Both the position numbers and the translations under genes were made by a program. Below, one piece after another: positions 42,844 to 52,351 of a DNA stretch of 58,687 bases (positions are counted from its first letter, which is position 1; each line of letters begins with the position of its first letter). Where the stretch lies: assembly GCF_002270485.1 (NCBI RefSeq), contig NZ_NQOG01000017.1, positions 1 to 58,687 on the forward strand, read 5' to 3'. The DNA comes from Anaerostipes hominis (ex Lee et al. 2021) (GTDB lineage: Bacteria > Bacillota > Clostridia > Lachnospirales > Lachnospiraceae). Below the pieces are notes generated by a model. The model searched no databases. It had not been told where the DNA came from and saw only the letters and a list, made by a program, of their open reading frames with translations.

Positions 42844-43657
42844 TCAGGCATTGATTTTGCATAATAGAAGCTCATCGCCCTTCTGCTGTCCGCATGTATT
42901 GTTAACCTGGTGGAAATCCCTCAGAGAGACGACGACAAGTATAAACTGCTTCTCGGGCAATTTTTTGATCATCAGCCCCAGCATATTGAAAAATTCCTTC
43001 CGGTTGGGCACATTGATCAGATAATCCATCGAAATCTGCTTATTCTGCAGGTGCAGATAAATTATAAGCAGGGCACAGGTTGCTGCAGATCCGGACAGAA
43101 TTACATTTGGATACCTCTGCTGGACCAGAATAACCAGTACGGCCAGAATCGGAAAAGCCGCAAGTATATGGTATATATTTCTGTCAATCTTTCTCTTGTT
43201 CAGTACGGTGACCACAATGCTGATGGCACAGTACGCATAAAAGATCAAATAAGTGTAGACTATCCACGGCCTCCTTACATAACCCTGCCCAGGGCTGATA
43301 TCAAACAGATTTCTGGTCAATGGGTTGATCATAACGAGCACACTGTACACTAGGGCAGGTATGATTCCAAAGCCTATGACCTTTCTCAGTTCCTTCCTCT
43401 CTGTATAGACGATAGATACGGTGTAAAGCCCCCATCAGCGGTGGCTGAATATAGTAAACCATTATTACAGGCCAGGTCATCCATATGGGAAACTCATCGA
43501 CACGTTAAATCATGGCCGTAGACAGAATGTTGGTCAAAATTGATCCTGACGTAATCAGAAGACACCCCTGAAAAATATTATTTTTTAATGTGGTGAGATG
43601 GCTTACCTTTCTTGAATGTACCCACATGATCCCCTCATTTTTTGTCCCCTTATACAT
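42844..43657 (-). pseudogene. membrane diguanylate cyclase (GGDEF) remnant
   Basis: From ATG 43657 the frame gives the first membrane segments (LKNNIFQGCLLITSGSIL), an in-frame TAA (near 43508) then FPIWMTWPVIMVYYI; a frameshift near 43428 leads to YTVSIVYTERKELRK and four more membrane segments. The GGDEF domain starts (DYLINVPNRKEFFNM) and breaks off before the GGDEF signature. One nonsense change, one frameshift, truncated end. Confidence 0.78.
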
Positions 43658-43713
43658 ATCCTTATCTTACCATGACTTCTCTTGAAAGAAAATGATCATT
43701 TTACTCTTCCCAC

Positions 43714-44379
43714 TCATAATACCTGCCTCAAAAAGCGATATGGATTTACACTGTATTCTCCATGCCCTGCATCCTTCCGATATATGCCGAGGTGCAGATG
43801 CACCGGGAACTTCCCCACTGTTCCCTCTTCCTTCCCATATCCTGAATCCCCCATATACCCGATCATATCTCCCGCATGAATCTTTGTTCCCTGTTTGATT
43901 CCGGGAGCATAACTGTAAAGGTGTGCATAATAAAAATAAATACCTTTCGGAGAACGGATGCCGACACGGTAGCCTCCCAGTTTCAGCCATCCGATCTGCT
44001 CTACGACTCCGTCAGACATACTGAGCACAGGTATTTCACCTCTCTTCTTCGATACCGTATCGGACATAATATCCGTGCCCTCGTGATGCCTGTCTCCGCC
44101 AAAATTCCTCGCCTCATTCCAAGAATCCGAATAGTTTACAAACGGTATATATTCATCCGGCACCGGAGGTCCCTTGATCTCCTCTTGTATCAGCGGATCC
44201 GGTCTTCCGCTTTTACATCCGGTACTTCGGTATTCCTGATATACCTTTTCTTCTTCGATGGCTTCGTTCCGCCTTAGAATCCTTTCCACAGTCAAACTCT
44301 CGGCTGTGACCAAAAGTCCCAGGAAAAACACCGTGCAAAGCAGCCAAAAACTCCTTTTTGTATTGTTCATCCGCTTCAT
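43714..44379 (-). CDS. M23-family zinc endopeptidase (LytM domain)
   Basis: A 221-residue exported peptidase: membrane/signal segment (about 10-30), LytM domain from about 85 with RHHEGTDIMSD (first metal-ligand group) and FPVHLHLGIYR (HxH group). Cleaves cross-bridges or stem peptides of peptidoglycan. Starts at 44379; no clear operon partner, flanked by two pseudogenes. Confidence 0.87.
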   Translation of the reverse strand: MKRMNNTKRSFWLLCTVFFLGLLVTAESLTVERILRRNEAIEEEKVYQEYRSTGCKSGRPDPLIQEEIKGPPVPDEYIPFVNYSDSWNEARNFGGDRHHEGTDIMSDTVSKKRGEIPVLSMSDGVVEQIGWLKLGGYRVGIRSPKGIYFYYAHLYSYAPGIKQGTKIHAGDMIGYMGDSGYGKEEGTVGKFPVHLHLGIYRKDAGHGEYSVNPYRFLRQVL

Positions 44380-44430
44380 CCCCTATTCTTTTCTGCACTA
44401 TGTATATGCAAAAAAGAATAGAGTTACAAC

Positions 44431-45055
44431 CTAAGGATTTCCCAGAAGGTATTCATACAGCATCTGTTCAAATGCTTTCACATCGATTGGTTTCGCAAAA
44501 TGCCGGTCCATGCCCGCCCGCTTTGCATTTCCGGCCGTCTGTGTCTGCAGCTTGAATACTCTTCACAAGACTGTCTTAATCGTCCGGATGAATCAGATTC
44601 TTTTGCTTATGTTTTTTCAGCAAATCCTCATTGCAGTAGGATCCCAACGCAAATACCGTAGTCGGAACCCAATACATCTTTCCCTTATCTTTCATCTTAG
44701 TCAGCATTTGATCTGTATAGTCCGGAATCGTATGAAGGCCCGACAGATCTGCCACCTGTTCTTTCGCCTTCAGTTTCAGAAGGATATCGTGATTGACCAT
44801 GAAAACATCAGCACCCTTCCCTGTTTCCATCCGCTTTTCCAGGGCTTCAAAGTATTCTGCCCCTTTCAGGCTCTCATATGATCTCCTCGATTACTTTGAC
44901 ATTTTCAGGCTCATATTTGTTCCGGAAAAACGTAATAAATAATAGTAACATCCTCAGAATCTGTTTCTTCATTCAAGAGCGTATTTTTGCCGCTGCACCC
45001 GCTCAGTGCCAATGTACAGATGAACACAGCACCTTGTCATCTTCCTTTTCTTCAT
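44431..45055 (-). pseudogene. hybrid sensor remnant: solute-binding lipoprotein to receiver domain
   Basis: Begins with MKKRKM at 45055, shifts to a lipoprotein frame (TLALSGCSGKNTLLNEET), then to an extracellular solute-binding domain (KGADVFMVNHDILLKLKAK, YWVPTTVFALGSYCNED). After a large deletion the end reads AKRAGMDRHFAKPIDVKAFE, the last part of a response-regulator receiver domain. Lachnospiraceae have large sensor proteins of this build. Several frameshifts and an internal loss. Confidence 0.7.
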
Positions 45056-45091
45056 TGCACCTATCCCCTTTTCTGTGTAAATAATGATTCT

Positions 45092-45865
45092 TTACGTCTG
45101 CGGATCATCGGAAAGGGGCAACAGCCCGTCCAAACATTCCAAAACTTCTTTGTTGACACGGTCACTTTGCATGATCTCTCTTCCGTCGGACAGCAGGCCG
45201 CCCTGATATTCACCGCAGATATCGGCCCCTAAGATTTTTCTTTCCTGTGATATCATTGTACATATCCTGCAGACCTGCCCGACGGTCATGCTGCCCTGGT
45301 CCCAGTTTGTGGACATCTCGCTCTGGCTCAGCACATCCTTGTCCAAAGACAGATAGACATCCGTCAGGATCTCTCTTTGAAGCCATGTCTTCCAGTCAAA
45401 ATCCGGGGATATAGCTTCTTCCTCCGGCACTGCCGCCATGTGGTTTCTGTATCTCGGCTCCACCTCCCGCAGATATGCGGCCGAAGTACCGATCAGAATC
45501 ACTTTTTTTAGATGTTCAATCTCGTCCATGGCCCTCCGCACCCAGCATCCGCAGGATAAAAGTTCAGGAAACAGCGGCTTCTGAAGATCAGTGTGGTAGT
45601 CAAACAGCACCAGCGTAAAATCCCTGCACATCTCTTTTTGCAGAAGAAAGGAGACATAATGGTAATTTCCGGAACCTAGAAAATAAATATGAGAGGGCTT
45701 TCCTGCCCTGATCCTTTCTCTGATCGTCTCCGCCGCAGTATCCTCACAGTATCCGTTGGTCCCCTGAACTTCTGTCAGGCCGATCCGCTGATAAGGGGCT
45801 GATTTATAAAACTCTTCCTTATCGTATAAATCGTCAAAGTCCAGGACCGTAATCATCTGCTGCAC
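45092..45865 (-). CDS. arginase/agmatinase-superfamily protein
   Basis: A 257-residue ureohydrolase-fold protein. Metal-site motifs are present in modified form: GSGNYHY (for GGDHS), FDYHTDLQ (for DAHxD) and SLDKDVL (for SxDxDxxDP). Which guanidino or amide substrate it cleaves is not predictable. Start: GTG at 45865 has AAGGAG eight bases upstream; the GTG at 45874 sits on the ribosome site itself. Confidence 0.75.
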   Translation of the reverse strand: MQQMITVLDFDDLYDKEEFYKSAPYQRIGLTEVQGTNGYCEDTAAETIRERIRAGKPSHIYFLGSGNYHYVSFLLQKEMCRDFTLVLFDYHTDLQKPLFPELLSCGCWVRRAMDEIEHLKKVILIGTSAAYLREVEPRYRNHMAAVPEEEAISPDFDWKTWLQREILTDVYLSLDKDVLSQSEMSTNWDQGSMTVGQVCRICTMISQERKILGADICGEYQGGLLSDGREIMQSDRVNKEVLECLDGLLPLSDDPQT

Positions 45866-45888
45866 ATCACTCACTCCTTTTCGGTCTG

Positions 45889-46299
45889 TTAAAGATAAAT
45901 CTTAATGAATTCCTCCGGCGGGACCGGCCTGCCGTAATCCTCTCTCTCAGCAGTACGCCGGCTCCTGCGAACAAATGAGTAATCATGACGATCGACAGCA
46001 GATTCAGTATGGATAAGTTGAACAAATACTCTGCTCCCGCCGTATGCATCGCTTCAAACTTCTTTGCCGCCCTGACACTCAGCCGGAACAGCGCACAGGA
46101 TAGCATCGTGATGCACATGGCCGTAGCATCTAAAATATTCAAAATCCGCCCTCCCAGGAAAGCGGTTATAAATTCCTGATAAGGCGGATATGGAAAACTC
46201 TTAAATAAAAGTACAAAGGAACCCAGAATTAAGCCCCTGCTTAACCGATAAAATCGCTGTCGATTTCCCAAGATCCCTATAATAATCCCTGATTTTCAT
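45889..46299 (-). pseudogene. small membrane protein gene with two frameshifts
   Basis: From ATG 46299 (GGGGAG upstream) the frame reads MKIRDYYRDLGKSTAILSVK; a shift near 46225 moves to a frame with three membrane segments (FRLSVRAAKKFEAMH between them), and a second shift near 45940 gives a natural-looking end (EDYGRPVPPEEFIKIYL). No family recognised. Either a recent pseudogene or sequencing errors. Confidence 0.6.
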
Positions 46300-46320
46300 T
46301 GCATAACTCCCCAGATTCGA

Positions 46321-46716
46321 TCACTGCCCGGACATCTGTTCATGTTCTTCCCTGAGATTCTCATATAGAGTCATAGAGTCCCAAGTCTGGTTTGTATCCG
46401 TCAGAACGGCCTTTAAATTTATCTTTTTAAGCTTCTCTTTTCGGAAACTCAAAATCATCTCATCAATCTGACGGCCGGAGAAGCCTTTCATGACAAGCAT
46501 CTCTTCTGTGAATCCGGGGCCGTCATAGCAGCTGTCTCCTGGTTCAATGCCGGGAACTCCTGCCAGTGCCCCGATTGGTTTCAGATAATCTTCTTTTTTT
46601 ATATTTTTTATCCGTACACCCATGCGGATCAGGATAAACTTTATCTTTCTTGCCCGCTCAGAGCTGTCTAAATTATATAGCAATACAGCTGCACTGCCGT
46701 TTTTTGCTTGATTCAT
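46321..46716 (-). CDS. DUF3783-domain protein
   Basis: A 131-residue protein with the DUF3783 core (VLLYNLDSSERARKIKFIL, then EEMLVMKGFSGRQIDEMI). Small soluble protein of unknown function, widespread in Lachnospiraceae. Divergent from the DUF1622 gene. Confidence 0.8.
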   Translation of the reverse strand: MNQAKNGSAAVLLYNLDSSERARKIKFILIRMGVRIKNIKKEDYLKPIGALAGVPGIEPGDSCYDGPGFTEEMLVMKGFSGRQIDEMILSFRKEKLKKINLKAVLTDTNQTWDSMTLYENLREEHEQMSGQ

Positions 46717-46835
46717 TTTTATTTCCTGCCTTTTTGTTATAGTAGTTTTATTATACCATATTTGAATGAAATCTTACAAACATGCAGACTATAAAATGAA
46801 GCTATTTTACAAAAACATAGAAAGCGTACAGCAAT

Positions 46836-47156
46836 ATGCCTGATCATCTTTTAACGGAAACCGTGATGCTCTGCATCCACCTCTTGGAACTTTTCGGGAT
46901 CTTTGTCATCGTCTTTGGCTGTATCAAGGCTTTTCTCCAATATCTCCGGGCAGGATTTACCACGGAGGGAAGGGAGATCAAACTGGAATTGGCCAAAATG
47001 CTGGCTTTTGCCCTGGAGTTCAAACTGGGAGGCGAAATACTCAGGACCGTCATCACCAAAAACATGAACGAACTTTATATGCTGGGAGCCGTCATCCTTT
47101 TGAGATCTTTTCTGACTCTGGTGATCCACTATGAAATCAAGTTCGAGTCAGATTAA
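46836..47156 (+). CDS. DUF1622-family membrane protein
   Basis: A 106-residue protein with three hydrophobic segments (about 9-33, 55-72, 80-98) and the family segment LELAKMLAFALEFKLGGEIL. Function unknown. Its end overlaps the convergent aminotransferase gene by 4 bp. Confidence 0.82.
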   Translation: MPDHLLTETVMLCIHLLELFGIFVIVFGCIKAFLQYLRAGFTTEGREIKLELAKMLAFALEFKLGGEILRTVITKNMNELYMLGAVILLRSFLTLVIHYEIKFESD

Positions 47157-48331
47157 TAACTCTCCATCAGCCTGCCGAGCCGCCGGATTCCCTCCCGGAT
47201 CACTTCCGGCTCGGAATTCGTATAATTCAGGCGGAATGTGGGCACCGGCTTCTCATCGTTCACATAAAACGGATTGCCCGGTACGAAAGCGACCTTTTCT
47301 TTCATCGCACGATCAAATAATTCGAGGGATGACTCGCCTTCCGGAAGAGATCCCCATACAAACATGCCTCCTTTCGGCATGGTATAAGTGACAGTGTCCG
47401 GAAAGAAATCCTTCATTGCCTGGAGCATGACATCGCTCTGCTCTTTATAGAGGGCTTTGATTTTGCCGATGTGTTCGTTTAATTCATGGTTCATGAGATA
47501 ATCATACACTGCATACTGGGCAAATATATTGCTGTGCAGATCGGCCGCCTGCTTTGCGGTCACGAGATGCTGCATCAGTTCTTTGTCTTTCGTGCAGATC
47601 CATCCAAGTCTCATTCCCGGTGTGATGATCTTTGAAATCGTCCCGAAGAGCACACTCTTTTTCAGGCCGAACGATCCGATATAAGGAAGCGCCTCTCCCT
47701 CAAACTTCAGCTGTCCGTACGGATCATCCTCGATCAAATAGGCAGAATAGCGGTTTAAAAGACTGCACAGTGCATTTCTTTTCTCCACAGAATATGTAAG
47801 TCCGGTTGGGTTTTGAAAGTTTGGAACCGTATACAAAAGTTTTACATTCCTCTCCTCCAGGATCTGCTCCAGCCTGTCCAGATCCATCCCATCATCCAAA
47901 AGAGGCACCGGGCAGAAATCCGGCTCAAATACGGTAAATGCCTGAATAGCTCCCAAATAGCCGGGTTCTTCGATCGCCAGCGCGTCACCGGGATTGATCA
48001 GTACCTTTCCCATCAGATCCAAAGCCTGCTGCGACCCTGTCGTGATCAATACATCGACCGCCTGTACATCCATCCCGTATTCGTCCCGGTATCTCTTTGC
48101 CACCCATTCCCTGAGCGGCCGGTAGCCTTCCGTACTGGAGTACTGGAAGACCTCATCACCATATTGGTCAATGACCCTTTCCATAGACTGTTTAAGATCT
48201 TCCTTTGGAAAGGAAACCGGATTAGGCAGTCCTCCTGCAAAGGAGATGATGTCATCCTGCTGGATCACTTTTAAAATTTCCCTGATAAAGGATGCGGGCG
48301 TGTTTAAGATTCTCTCTGAAAACTGTGTCAT
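47153..48331 (-). CDS. PLP-dependent aminotransferase (class I/II, LysN-like)
   Basis: A 392-residue fold-type I aminotransferase. Starts SFAGGLPNPVSFP (substrate-binding segment), TTGSQQALDLMGKVL for PLP phosphate binding, the ring-stacking aspartate in YLIEDDPYGQLKF, and the PLP lysine in FGTISKIITPGMRLGW. Close to 2-aminoadipate or aromatic/branched-chain transaminases of the MocR-like group, but without a DNA-binding domain. Start at 48331 (MTQFSERIL) with AAGAGG upstream. Its leader contains a terminator-like hairpin. Confidence 0.9.
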   Translation of the reverse strand: MTQFSERILNTPASFIREILKVIQQDDIISFAGGLPNPVSFPKEDLKQSMERVIDQYGDEVFQYSSTEGYRPLREWVAKRYRDEYGMDVQAVDVLITTGSQQALDLMGKVLINPGDALAIEEPGYLGAIQAFTVFEPDFCPVPLLDDGMDLDRLEQILEERNVKLLYTVPNFQNPTGLTYSVEKRNALCSLLNRYSAYLIEDDPYGQLKFEGEALPYIGSFGLKKSVLFGTISKIITPGMRLGWICTKDKELMQHLVTAKQAADLHSNIFAQYAVYDYLMNHELNEHIGKIKALYKEQSDVMLQAMKDFFPDTVTYTMPKGGMFVWGSLPEGESSLELFDRAMKEKVAFVPGNPFYVNDEKPVPTFRLNYTNSEPEVIREGIRRLGRLMESY

Positions 48332-48369
48332 ACTTTTGTACCTCTTCTTTCCGCGATGATGTAAGAAAA

Positions 48370-48451
48370 GCTCTAAACCGGACATCCTCCGGCCTAGAGC
48401 GTTCAAATAATGAATTTTGCTTATTATATTCCTTTCTCTTCTGTCTGTCAA
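48370..48451 (-). promoter_or_regulatory. consensus promoter followed by a leader terminator hairpin
   Basis: TTGACA (48451-48446), 17 bp, TATAAT (48428-48423), a perfect consensus. About 20 nt after the predicted start the leader forms GCTCTA/TAGAGC plus CCGGA/TCCGG (48370-48400) followed by TTTTCTT, before the aminotransferase start. Looks like an attenuator or a short-RNA terminator. Confidence 0.65.
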
Positions 48452-48462
48452 GAAATCGCGGA

Positions 48463-49479
48463 CTATTTTATCTTCACCTGTTCTATGTTCTTAATGATGA
48501 TTGTGCTTCCTCCTCCCTGTTCTTCCAGGATCTCCACATTGTCTTTTGTGATATATTCTTCCATGGGGATCTTAATCTCGATCCCTGCGTCGGTCTCAAG
48601 AATCTGATATTCCAGCTTCTTCACGGTATTTTCTTTGGCCACCGTAAAGGTATCATACTGCAGGTCATATCTCTCGATGCGGTCATCAAACTCCTGTTTC
48701 TTCTCCGTGCTGTCTCCAAAGATCCTGTCGCCGATCTCGTTGACCCGAAACTCATTTTTTTCCGCGAATTCTTCTCTCAACTTACTCCTGGCATCCAGTC
48801 GGTTTCTAAGAGGTTCATTCTCGTACCGGTTATTGATGTCTGTGATCACCTTGTTTAAGATCTGGAACTTCTTTTTGGGAGCCATGTCCGCATGGCACTG
48901 AAGAAAGCGCTCCGAAATATAGTTTATCTTGTCGCCTGTCAGCATCTCAAACTTCTTTTCCACCAGCTGGACCTTATACTCCAGAAGATCCACGATCACG
49001 GCCTCTGTAAGCTTTGCCCCGTCCATAGGCATCACCCGCTGCTTTACAATGTCGTTGACTTCGTTTTCTTCCTCTTTATGTATGTAAGTCTCCTTATAAT
49101 TCATTTTCAGAAGCGCCAGATGTACGACGCTGTAAAGCTGGAAACTGACCACGATCAGGTCTGCCGCCGGAATCGTCACACTGTCGCACATAATATCAAA
49201 AAGACTTTCCGACAGTACACGGCTGGCTTCCACAAAGCTTTCGTCCTCCTTTTCATCCATCGATTCCAAAAGGCTTAAAACCGGTGAAAGACTTCCGTCA
49301 AACTGGCATTTTTTTGTGTCATCGCTTTCCAGTATTTTAAAAATGTGTCCTCTGATAAACTCCATCAAGTCCGGACCCATATCCAGCAGGTCATTGGACA
49401 GGCCAAGGTATCCGTTATGGCTGTCCAGTATATGGATAATTCCTTTTCTGATGATAATATCGTCTCTCTGTATCTGCAT
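48463..49479 (-). CDS. 37-kDa nucleoid-associated protein family (NdpA-like)
   Basis: A 338-residue protein of the nucleoid-associated-protein family, with the characteristic N-terminus IIIRKGIIHILDSHNGYLGLS and the DIVKQRVMPMDGAK region. Relatives in Proteobacteria bind the nucleoid; the Firmicute role is unknown. The start at 49479 (MQIQRDD) has AGGA five bases upstream. Own promoter embedded in the preceding terminator. Confidence 0.85.
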   Translation of the reverse strand: MQIQRDDIIIRKGIIHILDSHNGYLGLSNDLLDMGPDLMEFIRGHIFKILESDDTKKCQFDGSLSPVLSLLESMDEKEDESFVEASRVLSESLFDIMCDSVTIPAADLIVVSFQLYSVVHLALLKMNYKETYIHKEEENEVNDIVKQRVMPMDGAKLTEAVIVDLLEYKVQLVEKKFEMLTGDKINYISERFLQCHADMAPKKKFQILNKVITDINNRYENEPLRNRLDARSKLREEFAEKNEFRVNEIGDRIFGDSTEKKQEFDDRIERYDLQYDTFTVAKENTVKKLEYQILETDAGIEIKIPMEEYITKDNVEILEEQGGGSTIIIKNIEQVKIK

Positions 49480-49514
49480 GTTTATCCTACTTTCTAATAA
49501 ATTTTCTTTAACTA

Positions 49515-49554
49515 TTATACTAGAAAAAATCCGTCCGGACAACTCCGGACGGAT
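49515..49554 (-). promoter_or_regulatory. terminator with an overlapping promoter
   Basis: A 10-bp stem (ATCCGTCCGG, 49529-49538 with 49545-49554) and T6 end the upstream gene on the minus strand. TTGTCC (49542-49537) within the loop and right arm, 16 bp, TATAAT (49520-49515) form the promoter of the nucleoid-protein gene. Confidence 0.65.
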
Positions 49555-49572
49555 CTCCATAACCCCTTCACC

Positions 49573-50128
49573 TTACATTTCTGCAAGAACATTTTTGACA
49601 TATTCATAAGCTCTCGGGCAGTGGCTCTTTAAAGAAGCTCTGTTCATAGAATACTCTTTAAATACCTCTGTAAAAAACTCTTTGTTGTTTGATACTGCAT
49701 ATGCACGGTTGTCGCCGGCAAAATTGTTCTTTTCTGCCGTCTGCCCCTTTCAGCAAAGAAGAATTCGGATTCGTCTGGATGGTCATACCCACTCTGTTGA
49801 ATTCGCTGATTACTTTGTCATCGACGATGCCCTTTAACTGACTGATATTTGCATTTCCTGCCTGCGCAAAATTTGTTGTTTTGATAACCTTTTTAATGAT
49901 TGTTGTTGTTTTGACAGTTTTTTTCTTTGCTTTTTTTGTTGTGACCTTTTTACGTTTTACTATTTTCTTTAATTTATATATCTTTGTTTTAACTTTCTTG
50001 GATGTACTTGTTTTGACCGTTACTTTATTGCTGGCTGCTGCCACAGGTTCTGCTGCCGGAGCTGTGAACCCGATAACAAGCAAAACTGCCAATGCACTTA
50101 CCAGAACTTTTTTGATTGCTTTCTTCAT
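49573..50128 (-). pseudogene. secreted lysine-rich protein with frameshift
   Basis: Signal peptide (MKKAIKKVLVSALAVLLVIG), a Lys/Thr-rich stretch (about 30-80) and a C-terminal part that shifts frame in a GGGG tract at 49744-49747: with one G fewer it continues QTAEKNNFAGDNRAYAVSNN and EFFTEVFKEYSMNRASLK to a stop at 49573. The restored end resembles ATLF-type metallopeptidase tails (weak). Single-base homopolymer change, so possibly reversible. Confidence 0.65.
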
Positions 50129-50256
50129 GATCATGTGCCTCCTCATTTCACAGACACAAGCCAGTGACCATCTTGATCTCTGGTACGAAAAAAGCAACCT
50201 GCTTATTTCTTACACATGAGCTTCTCTCATGCGGCAACCGGCTGTCATAAATATAG

Positions 50257-50328
50257 TCACTTTTCAGCCATCTTCTCCTGAGACATTTTTGCCTGCTTGC
50301 GCAGGTCTTTTAATTTTGCAGAAAACAT
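50257..50328 (-). pseudogene. truncated XRE-family regulator
   Basis: Strong site GAGGAGG, then MFSAKLKDLRKQAKMSQEKM and a TGA after AEK, in the middle of an XRE helix-turn-helix. The rest of the gene is gone. The 130 bp between it and the secreted-protein gene hold only a hairpin (CATGAG/CTCATG). Confidence 0.7.
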
Positions 50329-50432
50329 TTTATGTTCCTCCTCTGTTTTGATGGTGAAAGTATAGCAATCAAAGTTTTTTCCAGCAAGCAACTATAGTTT
50401 ACATCTGAGTATTTTATGCAACTTTCCGTAGC

Positions 50433-50466
50433 AAAAGAGGTCCTGCACGGATGCAGAACCTCTTTT
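50433..50466 (-). terminator. intrinsic terminator of the butyrate operon
   Basis: AAAAGAGG plus TGCA and complements form a 15-bp stem with one mismatch and a 4-nt loop, 24 bp after the etfA stop. Confidence 0.85.
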
Positions 50467-50489
50467 ATAAGTTTTATTGATGTTTATAA

Positions 50490-51536
50490 TTATTTTACTA
50501 CAGTCTTTAACTGTTCTGTCAGCATTGGAACGATCTTATTTAAATCTCCAACGATTCCATAGTCTGCTACATCGAAAATCGGTGCTGTGTCATCTTTGTT
50601 GATTGCAACGATAATGTCAGCCTCTTCCATACCTGCCACGTGCTGGATTGCTCCTGAGATACCAATTGCAAAGTATACATTTGGGCGTACAGTCTTACCA
50701 GTCTGTCCAACCTGGATATCTCTAGGCTTCCATCCTGCGTCTACTACCGCACGGGAACAGCTCACTTCTCCACCTAAAACTTCTGCTAAATCTTCTAAGA
50801 TCTTGAAGTTTTCAGGGCTTCCGACTCCACGTCCGCCGGATACAAGGATGTTTGCATCCATGATATCCACAACGTCAGTCACAGATTTTACAACTTCCAT
50901 GATCTCAACATATTTATTGTCCGGAGTAAATCCAGGATTGAATTCAATCACTTCCGCTTTTGCTCCTTCGATCTTGTCAATCGCCTGCATAACACCAGGA
51001 CGTACTGTAGCCATCTGAGGACGGTTATCCGGGCATGCAATGGTAGCGATCGTATTTCCGCCGAACGCAGGACGTGTCATCAGTAACTGGTTATGTTTCT
51101 GCTCTTTTCCCGGAATTGCTACTAATGGGAAATCACCGATTTCAAGGACTGTACAGTCAGCAGTAAGACCAGTTGCAACTCTCGCAGACACACGAGGTCC
51201 TAAGTCTCTACCGATTGCTGTCGCACCAACTAACATGATTTCTGGTTTGTATTCATTGATCACAGATGCAAGTGCATGTGTATAAGGCTCTGTTCTGTAT
51301 TCTTTCAGTTCAGGATCATCAACTACGATCACCTTGTCCGCACCGTAAGCTGCAAGTTCATCTGCAAGGTCTTTCACTTCAGATCCAATTAAAACAGCTG
51401 TAACATCTGTATCTAAATCTTTTGCAAGGTCTTTGGCTTTTCCAAGTAATTCAAAAGCGATGCCGCTTAATTCATTGTCCACCTGCTGTGCAAAGACATA
51501 AACTCCTTTATATTCTTCTAAACCCATTTTATTCAC
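50490..51536 (-). CDS. etfA: electron transfer flavoprotein alpha subunit
   Basis: FAD-binding EtfA of about 348 residues. N-terminal domain from YKGVYVFAQQVDNELS; FAD domain with SGGRGVGSPENF, VGQTGKTVRPNVYFAIG and SGAIQHVAGM. With EtfB and Bcd it forms the complex that couples crotonyl-CoA reduction to ferredoxin reduction by flavin-based electron bifurcation. Start probably GTG 51536 (AAGG seven bases upstream); ATG at 51527 is an alternative. 17 bp after etfB; last gene of the operon. Confidence 0.95.
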   Translation of the reverse strand: MNKMGLEEYKGVYVFAQQVDNELSGIAFELLGKAKDLAKDLDTDVTAVLIGSEVKDLADELAAYGADKVIVVDDPELKEYRTEPYTHALASVINEYKPEIMLVGATAIGRDLGPRVSARVATGLTADCTVLEIGDFPLVAIPGKEQKHNQLLMTRPAFGGNTIATIACPDNRPQMATVRPGVMQAIDKIEGAKAEVIEFNPGFTPDNKYVEIMEVVKSVTDVVDIMDANILVSGGRGVGSPENFKILEDLAEVLGGEVSCSRAVVDAGWKPRDIQVGQTGKTVRPNVYFAIGISGAIQHVAGMEEADIIVAINKDDTAPIFDVADYGIVGDLNKIVPMLTEQLKTVVK

Positions 51537-51553
51537 CACTTTTCCTTTTTAAA

Positions 51554-52336
51554 TTAGATTACATGTTTTTCTTTCAATTTGTCCATGATATATGCTACGG
51601 ATTCTTCCGGATCAAGGGTTACCTTTTCCCCTGCACCTTTACGAACCTTATCAGATGCTTTCGCAATCTTTGTAGGTGATCCGGCAAGTCCGATGTTTGC
51701 ATCATCGACATCTTTTAAGTCTTTTCTTCCCCAAACAGTCACTTCTGCATCGTATGCATCAAAGATTCCGCCCGGTGTCATGTAACGCGGCTCGTTTAAT
51801 TCAGAAAGTGCTGTGATCAGGCAAGGCATTTTTGCCTTTACAACATGATATCTGTCTTCATACTGACGTTCAACAACAACATTGTCTCCGTCGATTTTGA
51901 TATCCTGAGCGTAAGAAATAACTGGAATATCCAGATGTTCTGAAATCTGAGGACCTACCTGTGCGGTATCTCCATCGATTGCCTGACGTCCTGTGATGAT
52001 CAGGTCGTAGTCAAGATTTCTGATCGCACCTGCAAGCGTTGTAGAGGTAGCCCATGTATCTGCTCCTCCGAGAACTCTGTCTGTGACAAGGACTCCCTTG
52101 TCTGCTCCCATAGCCATAGCCTCACGTAAAACTTCATCTGCTTTCGGAAGTCCCATCGTAAGAACAGTAACTTCTGCATCATATTCATCTTTTAATTTTA
52201 ATGCCGCTTCCAATCCAGCTTTATCATCTGGATTCATGATGGTCAGCATTGCACCTCTATCCAAAGTACCATCCGGGTTAAATTTAACTCCGCCCTTAGT
52301 ATCTGGTACCTGTTTTACACATACAACGATTTTCAC
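51554..52336 (-). CDS. etfB: electron transfer flavoprotein beta subunit
   Basis: EtfB of 260 residues with the N-terminus IVVCVKQVPDTKGG, the DLIITGRQAIDGDTAQVGPQ nucleotide-binding segment and the LPCLITA-like PCLITALSELNEPRYM. In bifurcating Bcd-Etf complexes this subunit carries the bifurcating FAD and binds NADH. 15 bp after bcd. Confidence 0.95.
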   Translation of the reverse strand: MKIVVCVKQVPDTKGGVKFNPDGTLDRGAMLTIMNPDDKAGLEAALKLKDEYDAEVTVLTMGLPKADEVLREAMAMGADKGVLVTDRVLGGADTWATSTTLAGAIRNLDYDLIITGRQAIDGDTAQVGPQISEHLDIPVISYAQDIKIDGDNVVVERQYEDRYHVVKAKMPCLITALSELNEPRYMTPGGIFDAYDAEVTVWGRKDLKDVDDANIGLAGSPTKIAKASDKVRKGAGEKVTLDPEESVAYIMDKLKEKHVI

Positions 52337-52351
52337 AGTAAAGTACCTCCC

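Noticed and set aside
50129-50256. c-di-GMP or other riboswitch ahead of the secreted-protein gene
   Set aside because: Only one 6-bp hairpin and no recognisable conserved motif; the stretch is better explained as a deletion scar after a truncated XRE gene.
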